From contig JADHRH010000024.1 of the NCBI GenBank assembly GCA_016777545.1, positions 1 through 10,217 on the forward strand: DNA of 10,217 bases, read 5' to 3'. Of this stretch, positions 1 to 7,503 are shown one piece after another. Source of the stretch: Candidatus Pelagibacter sp. GTDB lineage: Bacteria > Pseudomonadota > Alphaproteobacteria > Pelagibacterales > Pelagibacteraceae. Position numbers and translations under genes: made by a program. The notes under the pieces were generated by a model. The model worked only from the letters and a program-made list of their open reading frames with translations. It searched no databases and was not told where the DNA came from. The number at the start of each line of letters is the position of its first letter. Position 1 is the stretch's first letter.

Positions 1-318
1 AAGAAAATTTTAATCTGCTCAGCTATCAATAAATTTTTAGGATATTTATTTGTATTTAACTTTAAAGAAAAACAAAAGAAATCTCCTTGCTTAAGATGCT
101 TTATGCCCAAAGCTCCAAGTAATGACAATAATGACTGTGAGTCGGAAGGAATCCTAGGCTCTATAGCGGGAGTAATGGGCGTACTAATGTGTAATGAAAC
201 AATTAAAGAAATTTTAAATTTTAAAGAATCGTTATGTGGAAAAATCCTGATTGTAGATTTGGAAAAAACAACTTTCAGAACTATCAACTTGCACAAAAAT
301 TGTCATAATCATCTGTAA
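1..318 (+). CDS. ThiF/MoeB/HesA-family adenylyltransferase (E1-like), C-terminal part, 5' end outside window
   Basis: The frame is open from base 1 to a TAA at 316-318, giving 105 residues; the ATG at 103 is internal and not the start. The family adenylates the C-terminal glycine of ubiquitin-like sulfur carriers (ThiS, MoaD) in thiamine or molybdopterin synthesis. Seen here: the first zinc pair SPCLRC (C30, C33), then the crossover-loop Cys in NDCESEGILG (C46), then the helix segment AGVMGVLMCNETIKEIL. From memory of E. coli ThiF (zinc Cys 169/172/240/243, reactive C184), the spacings fit closely: 13 residues from C33 to C46 and 55 from C46 to C101. The second zinc pair is NCHNH, so the fourth ligand is His (C101-x-x-H104), and the protein ends one residue later. 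The ATP-binding domain is off the window, so ThiF and MoeB cannot be told apart. The stop overlaps the next start (TAATG), which suggests coupling. Confidence 0.85.
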   Translation, partial: KKILICSAINKFLGYLFVFNFKEKQKKSPCLRCFMPKAPSNDNNDCESEGILGSIAGVMGVLMCNETIKEILNFKESLCGKILIVDLEKTTFRTINLHKNCHNHL

Positions 319-788
319 TGAGTGTTAAAAATTATTTAGCTTTTTTTTTATTTTTTCTTTACGCAACTGAGACTTTTTCCGATAGTGATTTAAAATATTT
401 AAGCTTGAAAAATAACAAGGTGAACGTGAGAATTGCTCCCTCAAGAACTGCTCCAATTAAATGGATTTACGAAAAGAAAAGTTTTCCTGTCATAATTATT
501 GATCAATATTACAATTGGCGAAAAATTAAAGATTTTGAAAATGATAGCGGGTGGGTGCACATTTCTCAACTATCTAGAAAAAGATCTGTTTTATTTATTA
601 AGGACGAAGTATTAATATTTAAAAAACCAACTACCTATTCCCGCCCTATATATAAAATTGGAAAATTAGAAGTTGCAGTAATAAAAGAGTGTTCTTTGAA
701 CTGGTGCAACGTCAAGAATAATCTTTTTTCAGGATGGGTTAAAAAAAATTCCTTATGGGGCTTAAATAAAAATGAGATTATGAACTAG
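318..788 (+). CDS. Exported SH3-like domain protein (bacterial SH3, two repeats)
   Basis: 156 residues. A Lys-4 followed by a hydrophobic stretch (about residues 6-16) looks like a Sec signal peptide, with possible cleavage near TETFS (19-21). The mature part holds two SH3-like repeats. The first (about 27-86) carries the typical alphaproteobacterial pattern KVNVRIAPS, PIKWIYEKK, NWRKIKD and GWVHISQL. The second (about 90-148) ends in GWVKKNSLWGL. Such periplasmic SH3 proteins are thought to bind peptidoglycan or other proteins, but this family has no firmly assigned function, so none is claimed. Two cysteines (C125, C130) lie close together in repeat 2 and could form a disulfide in the periplasm. 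The ATG overlaps the previous stop by one base (TAATG) and there is no clear Shine-Dalgarno, so translation is probably coupled to the ThiF-like gene. Confidence 0.85.
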   Translation: MSVKNYLAFFLFFLYATETFSDSDLKYLSLKNNKVNVRIAPSRTAPIKWIYEKKSFPVIIIDQYYNWRKIKDFENDSGWVHISQLSRKRSVLFIKDEVLIFKKPTTYSRPIYKIGKLEVAVIKECSLNWCNVKNNLFSGWVKKNSLWGLNKNEIMN

Positions 789-847
789 TTTTATTTGTAA
801 AAATTATTTATAAATAGCTATATAAAAAATTACTAAAAATTTCCAAC
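789..847 (+). promoter_or_regulatory. Possible promoter/operator of the fabA-fabB-fabI group
   Basis: This is the largest gap on the plus strand (59 bases) and lies directly before fabA. A TTGTAA (795-800) is followed, 18 bases on, by TATATA (819-824), which could serve as -35 and -10 boxes. Between them sits a perfect 12-base palindrome, TATTTATAAATA (805-816), in the position of an operator. The gap is nearly all A and T, so both motifs could arise by chance. No Shine-Dalgarno is visible before the fabA ATG. Confidence 0.3.
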
Positions 848-1363
848 ATGACCAAAAAAAACAATTATAATTATCAAGAGCTTCTTGACTGTGGCAATGG
901 TAAAATGTTTGGTGAGGGTAATGCAAAACTACCTGTTCCACCCATGCTCATGTTTGACCGCATCACAACTATAAATAATAATGCAGGAGATTACAGTAAA
1001 GGGTTAATAGAAGCAGAGTTAGATATCAAAAAAGACTTATGGTTTTTTGATTGTCATTTTATAAATGATCCTGTTATGCCTGGATGTTTAGGTTTAGATG
1101 CCATGTGGCAACTGGTTGGGTTTTTCTTGGGTTGGGATGGAAATCCTGGAAAAGGCAGGGCCTTAGGAGTAGCAGAAGTAAAATTTACTGGAGAAGTAAC
1201 CCAAGACATTACCTTGGCTAAATACGTAATTCATATGAAAAAAATTTTAAGAAAAGGTGAGACTTCTGTTGGTCTTGCGGATGGTGTGCTTTTGGCTGAT
1301 AATAAGGAAATATATAAAGCTAAAAATTTAAAAGTAGGATTGTTTAAAGGAGAACAGCAATGA
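848..1363 (+). CDS. fabA: 3-hydroxydecanoyl-ACP dehydratase/isomerase FabA
   Basis: 171 residues, essentially the length of E. coli FabA. The enzyme removes water from 3-hydroxydecanoyl-ACP and isomerises trans-2- to cis-3-decenoyl-ACP, the branch point to unsaturated fatty acids, in the cytoplasm. The hot-dog-fold signature is intact: [20 protein letters not shown], with catalytic His at residue 70 and Asp at 84, the same numbers as in E. coli. The pairing with fabB immediately downstream (4-base overlap, ATGA) separates it from the general dehydratase FabZ, as does the [10 protein letters not shown] helix. The start at 848 is supported by the N-terminal alignment and the exact match of active-site numbering. 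A possible promoter lies in the preceding gap. Confidence 0.97.
   Translation: MTKKNNYNYQELLDCGNGKMFGEGNAKLPVPPMLMFDRITTINNNAGDYSKGLIEAELDIKKDLWFFDCHFINDPVMPGCLGLDAMWQLVGFFLGWDGNPGKGRALGVAEVKFTGEVTQDITLAKYVIHMKKILRKGETSVGLADGVLLADNKEIYKAKNLKVGLFKGEQQ
1347..1352 (+). promoter_or_regulatory. Shine-Dalgarno site of fabB
   Basis: AAGGAG lies within the last codons of fabA, seven bases before the fabB ATG at 1360. It is the strongest ribosome-binding site seen on the plus strand. It suggests that fabB can load ribosomes itself as well as through the ATGA overlap with fabA. Confidence 0.7.
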
Positions 1364-2577
1364 AAAGGGTAGTTATATCAGGACTAGGAATTGTTTCTTG
1401 TTTGGGAAATAATCAAGAAGAAGTTTACCAATCTCTCTTAAATGGAAAATCGGGTATTTCATTTTGCGAAGAGTACAAAGAGTATAATTTAAAAAGCCAT
1501 ATTCATGGAAAGCCAAACATAAAATTGGAGGATCATATAGACAGAAAGACCATACGATTTATGGGTGCTGGTTCTGCATACAACTATATAGCCATGCAGG
1601 AAGCTATTAAAGACTCAGGCTTAGAAGACAAAGAAGTTAGTAATATTAACACAGGTATTATTATGGGTTCAGGTGGGCCCTCTATTGAAAATGTCGTTCT
1701 GTCAGTAGATAAAACTCGAGCCAAAACACCAAAATTAATGGGTCCATTTATTGTCCCAAGAACTATGGCAAGTACTGCATCAGCTACTTTAGCCGTTCCT
1801 TTTAAAATCAAGGGAACCAACTATACGATAAGTTCAGCCTGCGCTACTAGTGGTCATGCCATTGGAAATGCTATGGAATTAATTCAATATGGTAAACAAA
1901 AAATTATGTTTGCTGGCGGTAGTGAAGAATTACATTGGGCCATGACTGCTATGTTTGACGCGATGACTGCATTATCTTCAAAATACAATGACACTCCTGA
2001 AAAAGCATCTAGAGCTTATGACAAAACAAGAGATGGTTTTGTGATTGCGGGGGGAGGTGGTGTATTAGTTTTAGAGGAATTAGAACATGCCAAAGCGAGA
2101 GGGGCAAAAATTTATGCTGAATTAACAGGATATGGAGCAACCTCAGATGGGTATGATATGGTAGCCCCTTCTGGTGAAGGTGCTGTTCGATGTATGAATA
2201 TGGCACTAAGTACTACTAAAAATAAAATAGATTATATCAATACGCATGGCACTTCTACTCCCGTGGGAGATGTTACGGAGTTGAGATCTGTTGCTGAAGT
2301 ATTTAAAGATAATATTCCAAAAATTAGTTCAACAAAATCTTTATCTGGCCATCCTCTAGGAGCAGCTTCAGTTCATGAAGCTATTTATTGTTTAATTATG
2401 ATGAAGAATAAATTTATTGCAGCCTCTGCCAATATTGGAGAGATGGATGAAGAAACAAAAAAATTTCCTATCGTCACTGAAGTTCAAAAAAATGTAGAAC
2501 TTAATGCTGTTATGTCTAATAGCTTTGGTTTCGGGGGAACTAATGCGGCACTAGTATTTGAGAAATTATCATCATGA
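1360..2577 (+). CDS. fabB: 3-oxoacyl-ACP synthase I FabB (KAS I)
   Basis: 405 residues, typical for KAS I. It condenses malonyl-ACP with acyl-ACP and, with FabA, elongates the cis-3-decenoyl intermediate needed for unsaturated fatty acids. The catalytic triad is complete: Cys161 in SSACATSGH, His296 in [11 protein letters not shown] and His331 in SGHPLGAA, with Lys326 in SSTKS and the C-terminal glycine-rich [10 protein letters not shown] (387-396). Spacing is as in E. coli FabB (C163, H298, H333). The FabA neighbour favours FabB over FabF. The start is fixed by the ATGA overlap with fabA and the AAGGAG site before it; the stop overlaps the fabI start in the same way. No defects were seen. 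Confidence 0.97.
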   Translation: MKRVVISGLGIVSCLGNNQEEVYQSLLNGKSGISFCEEYKEYNLKSHIHGKPNIKLEDHIDRKTIRFMGAGSAYNYIAMQEAIKDSGLEDKEVSNINTGIIMGSGGPSIENVVLSVDKTRAKTPKLMGPFIVPRTMASTASATLAVPFKIKGTNYTISSACATSGHAIGNAMELIQYGKQKIMFAGGSEELHWAMTAMFDAMTALSSKYNDTPEKASRAYDKTRDGFVIAGGGGVLVLEELEHAKARGAKIYAELTGYGATSDGYDMVAPSGEGAVRCMNMALSTTKNKIDYINTHGTSTPVGDVTELRSVAEVFKDNIPKISSTKSLSGHPLGAASVHEAIYCLIMMKNKFIAASANIGEMDEETKKFPIVTEVQKNVELNAVMSNSFGFGGTNAALVFEKLSS

Positions 2578-3362
2578 AATTATTAGAAAATAAAAAAGGC
2601 TTGATTATGGGAGTTGCAAACGATCGTTCGATCGCATGGGGGATTGCACAAAAATTATCTGAACATGGCGCAGAATTAGCTTTTACTTATGTTGGAGACG
2701 CACTTAAAAAAAGAGTTATTCCACTTGCAGAATCTTTGGGATCTAAATTTACTTTAGATTGTAATGTGGAAAATAAAGAACAAATTGTTAAAACTTTTTC
2801 AGATATTAAAAAAGAGTGGGGTAGCATAGACTTTGTTATCCATGCCGTTGCTTTTTCAGATAAGTCAGAACTCAGTGGTGAATACTTAGATACTTCTAGA
2901 GAAAATTTTTTAAAGAGTATGCTAATCTCATGTTTTTCATTCACGGAAGTTGCTAAAGAAGCAGCTCCTATCATGAATGAAGGTGGAAGCATGCTAACCT
3001 TAACGTATGAGTCTACTAAAGTTATTCCAAACTATAATGTCATGGGAGTTTGCAAGTCTGCATTAGAAACAAGCACCAAATATTTAGCAAGAGACCTTGG
3101 TGGAAAAGGAATTAGAGTAAATGCTATTAGTGCAGGTCCTATTAAAACATTAGCAGCTTCTGCTATAGGAGATGCTAAATTTTTATATAAATGGAATGCA
3201 GATCACTCTTTGTTAAAAAGAAACGTAGACATACATGATGTTGGAAATTCTGCATTATACCTAGTAAGCGATCTATCAGGTGGTGTAACGGGTGAAATTC
3301 ACTATGTAGATGCTGGATACAATAAAGTTGGTATGCCAGATCCTAAAAATATTACTTCCTAA
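2574..3362 (+). CDS. fabI: Enoyl-ACP reductase (NADH) FabI
   Basis: 262 residues, normal for FabI. It reduces trans-2-enoyl-ACP at the end of each elongation cycle. Seen: the cofactor loop [13 protein letters not shown] (13-25), HAVAFSDK (90-97), Tyr145, and the catalytic pair Tyr154 and Lys161 in [10 protein letters not shown], then [11 protein letters not shown] (182-192). The C-terminus [11 protein letters not shown] is of alphaproteobacterial type. Residue 93 is Ala where E. coli has Gly93, a site linked to triclosan response in E. coli; Ala also occurs naturally in FabI proteins, so no resistance is claimed. The spacing Tyr145 to Tyr154 is nine residues, while E. coli (146 to 156) and, from memory, rhizobial FabI have ten. 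The start overlaps the fabB stop (ATGA). It completes the fabA-fabB-fabI module. Confidence 0.96.
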   Translation: MKLLENKKGLIMGVANDRSIAWGIAQKLSEHGAELAFTYVGDALKKRVIPLAESLGSKFTLDCNVENKEQIVKTFSDIKKEWGSIDFVIHAVAFSDKSELSGEYLDTSRENFLKSMLISCFSFTEVAKEAAPIMNEGGSMLTLTYESTKVIPNYNVMGVCKSALETSTKYLARDLGGKGIRVNAISAGPIKTLAASAIGDAKFLYKWNADHSLLKRNVDIHDVGNSALYLVSDLSGGVTGEIHYVDAGYNKVGMPDPKNITS

Positions 3363-3371
3363 TTTTAAATT

Positions 3372-3836
3372 GTGAAAAATATTAGAAGATCTTTTTTAAA
3401 ATTATTAGGATTTTCCTATCTGTCGGCAATTTTACTACCTTATAATTTGGCATATTCTGCTGCTAAAAAAATTATTAATCCAAATCTTACGGAAGAACAA
3501 AAAAAAATTATGCTTGATCAAGCAACCGAAAAGCCATTTTCAAGTCCTTTAAATTTTGAAAAAAGAAAAGGGTTCTTTCATTGTGCTAATTGTGATGCAA
3601 AGCTTTTTTCATCAGACGCTAAATTTGATAGTGGGACTGGTTGGCCGTCTTTTTCTGAATCTTTGCCTGGCGCTTTCAAAACTACCATTGACTATTCTTA
3701 CGGAATGAAAAGAATTGAGTATTATTGCGCTAATTGCGGTGTACATCACGGCCATGTATTTGATGATGGACCAACTTCAACCCAAAAAAGATTTTGTAGT
3801 AATGGGTTATGTTTAATCTTTAAACCAGAAATCTAG
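3372..3836 (+). CDS. msrB: Peptide-methionine (R)-S-oxide reductase MsrB, probably exported by Tat
   Basis: 154 residues with a GTG start nine bases after fabI; the frame is closed by a TAA two codons upstream, so GTG is the best start. MsrB repairs methionine-R-sulfoxide in proteins. The N-terminus reads IRRSFLKLLG followed by a hydrophobic run (about 11-30), which resembles a twin-arginine signal; cleavage may fall near AYSA (27-30). The enzyme domain has the two zinc CxxC pairs (C71/C74, C119/C122), SGTGWPSF (87-94), GHVFDDGP (127-134) and the catalytic Cys142 in RFCSNG. The Cys found before GWPSF in E. coli-type enzymes is Thr89 here. A further Cys147, five residues after the catalytic one, sits where Ser or Ala is usual. 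A periplasmic role in oxidative repair is inferred from the signal. It may be cotranscribed with fabI. Confidence 0.93.
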   Translation: MKNIRRSFLKLLGFSYLSAILLPYNLAYSAAKKIINPNLTEEQKKIMLDQATEKPFSSPLNFEKRKGFFHCANCDAKLFSSDAKFDSGTGWPSFSESLPGAFKTTIDYSYGMKRIEYYCANCGVHHGHVFDDGPTSTQKRFCSNGLCLIFKPEI

Positions 3837-3857
3837 TTTAAATTTATTAAATAATAA

Positions 3858-3882
3858 GGGGCGTTCTGTTGCCAGGTGCCCT
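3858..3882. terminator. GC-rich hairpin between convergent operons, possible bidirectional terminator
   Basis: Bases 3858-3881 contain 17 G or C out of 24 in an otherwise A/T-rich spacer. Read on the minus strand, GGGC pairs with GCCC around an inner CTG/CAG stem closed by a GCAA (GNRA-type) tetraloop, with an asymmetric AC/AAC internal loop; CTTATTATTT follows as a modest U-rich tail. Read on the plus strand, an 8-pair stem with G-U wobbles forms (3858-3865 with 3875-3882), but without a T-run after it. The first stem G of the minus-strand form is the last base of the pnp stop codon. The position at the meeting point of both operons favours a transcript end. The U-tail is weak, so protection from 3' exonucleases is an alternative role. 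Confidence 0.45.
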
Positions 3883-5968
3883 AGTCTGACTTTGTATCTT
3901 CTGTTACTTCTTTCATAGAAAGTTTAACTTTTCCTCGGTCAAACCCTACTACTTTTACAGAAACTTCATCGCCTTCTTTGACAACATCAGAAACATTTTC
4001 TACTCTCTTGGCTGCAAGCTGAGATATATGAACTAGTCCATCTTGCTTTCCTAAGAAATTGACAAATGCACCAAATTCCATAATTTTTACCACTTTACCT
4101 TTATAGATTTTTCCCATTTCTGGTTTAGCAACAATGTCTTTGACCATTTGCACTGCCTTCATTCTAGATTCTTCGTCAGCAGCTGCAATAGTAACCATAC
4201 CATCATCATTGATATCTAATTTAGCACCTGAAAGTTCCACAATTTCTCTAATTGTAGCTCCACCTTTTCCAATAACTGCGGCGATATCTTTTTTATCAAC
4301 TTGAATTTTTTCCATCTTAGGAGTATTTTTAGAAAGCTCAGTTCTAGATTCTGTTAAAGCTTTCGCCATCTCCCCTAAAATATGAATTCTTCCTTCTTTG
4401 GCTTGATCTAAAGCTTTCTCCATAATGTCAAATGTGATTCCTGTAATCTTGATATCCATTTGAAGAGAAGTAATTCCATCTTTAGTTCCCGCTACTTTAA
4501 AGTCCATATCTCCAAGATGATCTTCATCTCCCAAAATATCACTAAGGATTGAATAGTCATCACCCTCTTTAATAAGTCCCATTGCAATACCAGCAATTGG
4601 TGTTTTAATCGGTACACCTGCATCCATAAGTGCAAGCGATGCTCCACATACAGTTGCCATAGAAGATGAACCATTTGATTCTGTAATCTCAGATACAATT
4701 CTAAATGTGTAAGGAAATTCTTCTTTAGAAGGAAGTGAAGAATTAATTGCTCTCCATGCTAATTTACCATGACCAATTTCTCTTCTTCCAGTTCCAATAC
4801 GTCCAACTTCTCCAACAGAGTAAGGTGGAAAGTTATAGTGAAGCATAAATCTTGATCGCTCCGCTCCATCTAAAGTTTCTAATCTTTGCTCATCATCTGA
4901 AGTTCCTAGGGTAGTCACCACTAGAGCTTGTGTTTCCCCTCTTGTAAACAATGATGAACCATGCACTTTAGGTAAAACACCCACTTCACATTTGATATCT
5001 CTAACTTCGTTTAGTTTTCTTCTATCAATTCTTTTTGAATCTTTTAAAATTTGTGTTCGTACAATTTTTTTCTCAACACTTTTGAATTGGTCTCCGATTT
5101 CAACTTTAGAATAAGTCTCATCGCCTTCAAACATAGCTGTTACTTTATCTTTAGCTGCAGCAACTAAACCAGTTCTAATTTGCTTGTCCGATTCATCGAA
5201 AGCTTTTTGCAAGTCATCTGCTACGGCAGAAGAAATTTTACTTTTAAGCTCAGAATAATCTTTCTCTTCTATTTTCCATCTTTCTTTACCTGCCTCTTTT
5301 GCAAAATCTTTAATTAAATTAATGACCTCTTTAGCTTTGTCATGACCAAATTTAACCGCATCTAACATTTGTTTTTCTGATAGGCCTGAAGCTTCTGATT
5401 CAACCATCAAAACCGCATCTTCTGTACCAGCAACAATTAGTTCTAACTGTGAATCTTTAATTTGCTCTTTGGTTGGGTTTAAAACGAACTCTCCATTGAT
5501 CATTCCTACTTTTGCAGCAGCTACAGGTCCCATAAAAGGAATTCCTGAAATAGCTAAAGCAGCAGAACTTGCAATTAATGCTAATGCTTCTGGATCATTT
5601 TCTTTGTCATAAGATATTACCGTAGGTAATACCTGAGTTTCATTTCTAAATGAACTTGGAAATAAAGGCCTGATAGGTCTATCAATCAATCTTGAAATTA
5701 ATGTCTCGGCTTCTGTTGGTCTAGCTTCTCTTTTAAAGTAACCGCCTGGAATTTTTCCAGCTGCATAATATTTTTCTTGATAATTAACTGTTAAGGGGAA
5801 AAAATCCATGTCTGGTTTTGCTTGTTTTGCTGCAACTGCAGTTGCCAAGATAACCGTTTCTCCACAAGTAAGCATAACCGCTCCGTCAGCTTGACGAGCT
5901 ACTCTACCTGTTTCTAATGTTAATTTTTTATCGCCCCAAGTAATTTCTTTTTTTGTGATGTTGAACAT
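3881..5968 (-). CDS. pnp: Polyribonucleotide nucleotidyltransferase (PNPase)
   Basis: 695 residues against about 710 in E. coli. PNPase is a phosphorolytic 3'-to-5' exoribonuclease acting as a trimer in mRNA and sRNA turnover. Domain order is complete: first RNase PH domain (about 10-145) with [21 protein letters not shown], helical linker (about 240-300), second RNase PH domain (about 320-540) with [29 protein letters not shown] and the catalytic segment around D489, D497, D505 and K507, then a KH domain with IGKGG (566-570) and an S1 domain (about 618-686) with [19 protein letters not shown]. It is the last gene of the minus-strand group and starts six bases after the rpsO stop without a clear Shine-Dalgarno. 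The gap is too short for the RNase III-processed leader hairpin that controls E. coli pnp, so that feedback loop cannot operate in the same form. Confidence 0.98.
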   Translation of the reverse strand: MFNITKKEITWGDKKLTLETGRVARQADGAVMLTCGETVILATAVAAKQAKPDMDFFPLTVNYQEKYYAAGKIPGGYFKREARPTEAETLISRLIDRPIRPLFPSSFRNETQVLPTVISYDKENDPEALALIASSAALAISGIPFMGPVAAAKVGMINGEFVLNPTKEQIKDSQLELIVAGTEDAVLMVESEASGLSEKQMLDAVKFGHDKAKEVINLIKDFAKEAGKERWKIEEKDYSELKSKISSAVADDLQKAFDESDKQIRTGLVAAAKDKVTAMFEGDETYSKVEIGDQFKSVEKKIVRTQILKDSKRIDRRKLNEVRDIKCEVGVLPKVHGSSLFTRGETQALVVTTLGTSDDEQRLETLDGAERSRFMLHYNFPPYSVGEVGRIGTGRREIGHGKLAWRAINSSLPSKEEFPYTFRIVSEITESNGSSSMATVCGASLALMDAGVPIKTPIAGIAMGLIKEGDDYSILSDILGDEDHLGDMDFKVAGTKDGITSLQMDIKITGITFDIMEKALDQAKEGRIHILGEMAKALTESRTELSKNTPKMEKIQVDKKDIAAVIGKGGATIREIVELSGAKLDINDDGMVTIAAADEESRMKAVQMVKDIVAKPEMGKIYKGKVVKIMEFGAFVNFLGKQDGLVHISQLAAKRVENVSDVVKEGDEVSVKVVGFDRGKVKLSMKEVTEDTKSD

Positions 5969-5974
5969 AAGTTT

Positions 5975-6244
5975 CTATTTACGCAAACCTAACTGCTCTA
6001 AGACTTTCTTGTAAATAGATGGCTCTTTTTTGCTCAAATATTCTAGTAATTTTTTTCTTCGAGTAATTATTCTGCTTAATCCTGTGTTTGAGTGTTTATC
6101 TTTTTTGTTTTTAGCAAAGTGCTCTGATAGGTATTTAACTCTCTCAGTTAAAATACCGATTTGAACTTCTGATGAACCGACGTCGGTTTTGTGTTTTTGC
6201 AATGATGCAATCACTTCTTTTTTTTCAATTTTTTTCTTTGGCAT
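5975..6244 (-). CDS. rpsO: Small ribosomal subunit protein uS15
   Basis: 89 residues, exactly the usual bacterial length. S15 binds 16S rRNA early in 30S assembly at the h20-h22 junction and contacts the large subunit in a bridge. Family features are clear: HKTDVGSSEVQIGILTERVKYLSEHF (18-43) followed by KDKHSNTGLSRIITRRKKLLEYLSK (48-72) and the C-terminal YKKVLEQLGLRK. Six bases separate it from truB upstream and six from pnp downstream, so it is an internal operon gene. AAAGGA (6247-6252) precedes the ATG but only two bases away, and it overlaps the truB stop; coupling to truB is likely. The S15 autoregulatory pseudoknot known in E. coli is not apparent in such a short leader. Confidence 0.98.
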   Translation of the reverse strand: MPKKKIEKKEVIASLQKHKTDVGSSEVQIGILTERVKYLSEHFAKNKKDKHSNTGLSRIITRRKKLLEYLSKKEPSIYKKVLEQLGLRK

Positions 6245-6250
6245 AATCCT

Positions 6251-7129
6251 TTATATATTTAAAATTCTTTTGGGATAAAAAAATCCAGACTTTAATTCTC
6301 CGAATGCGAGTACCTGGCTTTGATTTTGGGCAATTAAACTCTTAATATTTACTTCTCCAAACTCTTCCAACATGCTTACTTTCATTCCGTTTTTAATAAG
6401 CTTTATTCTTTCATCTTCTAATTTTATGGATGGTATATGTATTAAAACCTTTCGAATATCAAGTAAGTATTTATAAAAGTTCTCTTTTTCAACGTTTTTT
6501 ACTAAAAAATCCATAGTCAGTGTATTTTTTTTTGAGAAATGACTATATCTGCTTCTTAAGATTTTAGACGCATAACCAAAAGTATTTAAAGCATAAGCCA
6601 AATCTCTAGCTAAACTTCTCACATAAGTTCCTGACCCACAACTAACCAAGAAGGATGTTTTGTTTTCATGATGAGAGACAACTCTCAAATTAAAAATAGT
6701 TACTTTTTGTGGCTTTAGTTCAAATTCCTCATTATTTCTTGCTAGGTCATAGCATCTCTTTCCATTAATTTTTTTAGCTGAAAATTTGGGAGGGATTTGA
6801 TCAATCTGTCCAATAAATAAATTCAGTACTTTGTTAATTTCTTTTAGAGAAGGAATAATTTTAGATGCATTGGTAGTTACTCCCTCTGAATCTAGTGTGT
6901 TTGTTTCTTCGCCCCAAAAAACTTCAAACAAATAATTTTTTTTTGCTTCCGCTAGATAAGGAATAGACTTCGTCGCCTCACCAATAGCTATTGGCAATAC
7001 TCCTTCTGCTAATGGATCTAGTGTTCCAGCATGACCAATTTTTTTTAACTTAAATTTTGATTTAAGAACATTTAAACAATAAGTTGAGGTGTAGCCTTTG
7101 GGTTTGTAAATATTAATCCAACCATTCAT
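6251..7129 (-). CDS. truB: tRNA pseudouridine(55) synthase TruB
   Basis: 292 residues, within the family range (about 290-320). TruB isomerises U55 in the T-loop of tRNAs and acts as a tRNA chaperone. The N-terminus GWINIYKPKGYTS is characteristic, followed by GHAGTLDPLAEGVLPIAIGEATK (32-54) containing the catalytic Asp38. Further conserved parts are KNYLFEV with Tyr66, LDSEG (79-83), QIPPKFSAKKINGKRCYDLAR (111-131) and CGSGTYVRSLARDL (164-177) with Arg171. The C-terminal part (about 230-292) corresponds in position to the PUA-like/TruB C-terminal domain, but it is divergent and Lys/Ile-rich. The start overlaps the rbfA stop by four bases (ATGA), giving translational coupling. Confidence 0.97.
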   Translation of the reverse strand: MNGWINIYKPKGYTSTYCLNVLKSKFKLKKIGHAGTLDPLAEGVLPIAIGEATKSIPYLAEAKKNYLFEVFWGEETNTLDSEGVTTNASKIIPSLKEINKVLNLFIGQIDQIPPKFSAKKINGKRCYDLARNNEEFELKPQKVTIFNLRVVSHHENKTSFLVSCGSGTYVRSLARDLAYALNTFGYASKILRSRYSHFSKKNTLTMDFLVKNVEKENFYKYLLDIRKVLIHIPSIKLEDERIKLIKNGMKVSMLEEFGEVNIKSLIAQNQSQVLAFGELKSGFFYPKRILNI

Positions 7130-7503
7130 TTCGGTTCTAGGTTAGTGGAAATTAATTTTTCAATATTTTCAGCATAATCAAATGATTTATCAAGAACAAA
7201 CCTTAAATCCGGTAAAAATTTTGCAGTCCAAGAACTCTTTACTCTTTTTTTAACTTCGTATGAAAATTGGTTTAAAGTTTTAAAAGCAATCTCTGATTTA
7301 TCTCCAGAAAGAGGAATAAAATAAACTATAGCGTGTCTTAAATCTGGACTAACCCTAACTTCTGTAATGGTAATATTTCTTGTTGAAATGTCGGGAAGAA
7401 CTATTTGATCTTTAATGAAAATATTGGCTATAATTTTTTTTAAATTTTCGCCTGCTTTTAGTTGTCTTTGAGTTAATGGTTTTGAAGTATTCTCATAATC
7501 CAT
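7126..7503 (-). CDS. rbfA: 30S ribosome-binding factor RbfA
   Basis: 125 residues, close to the usual 120-135. RbfA is a KH-fold protein that binds immature 30S subunits, assists 16S rRNA 5'-end maturation and helps cold growth. Recognised segments are the N-terminal RQLKAGENLKKIIANIF helix (13-29), TITEVRVSPDLRHAIVYF (45-62) and the C-terminal LPDLRFVLDKSFDYAENIEKL (98-118), which is the strongest family signature. It overlaps infB upstream by one base (TAATG) and truB downstream by four (ATGA), so all three are likely translated in a coupled way. This infB-rbfA-truB order is widely conserved in bacteria and supports the assignment. Confidence 0.96.
   Translation of the reverse strand: MDYENTSKPLTQRQLKAGENLKKIIANIFIKDQIVLPDISTRNITITEVRVSPDLRHAIVYFIPLSGDKSEIAFKTLNQFSYEVKKRVKSSWTAKFLPDLRFVLDKSFDYAENIEKLISTNLEPK

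Noticed and set aside
103-318. A separate 71-residue protein starting at the ATG at 103
   Set aside because: The reading frame continues unbroken to base 1, and the residues before the ATG (SPCLRC) are part of the ThiF/MoeB zinc motif, so this is the tail of a longer gene.
1584-2206. Minus-strand frames inside fabB
   Set aside because: The fabB frame has a complete catalytic triad, and the antisense products are low-complexity sequences without family features.
2621-2634. CGATCG-TT-CGATCG repeat near the fabI start
   Set aside because: It encodes the conserved NDRSIA of the cofactor loop; the pattern is explained by the codons and has no sign of a site function.
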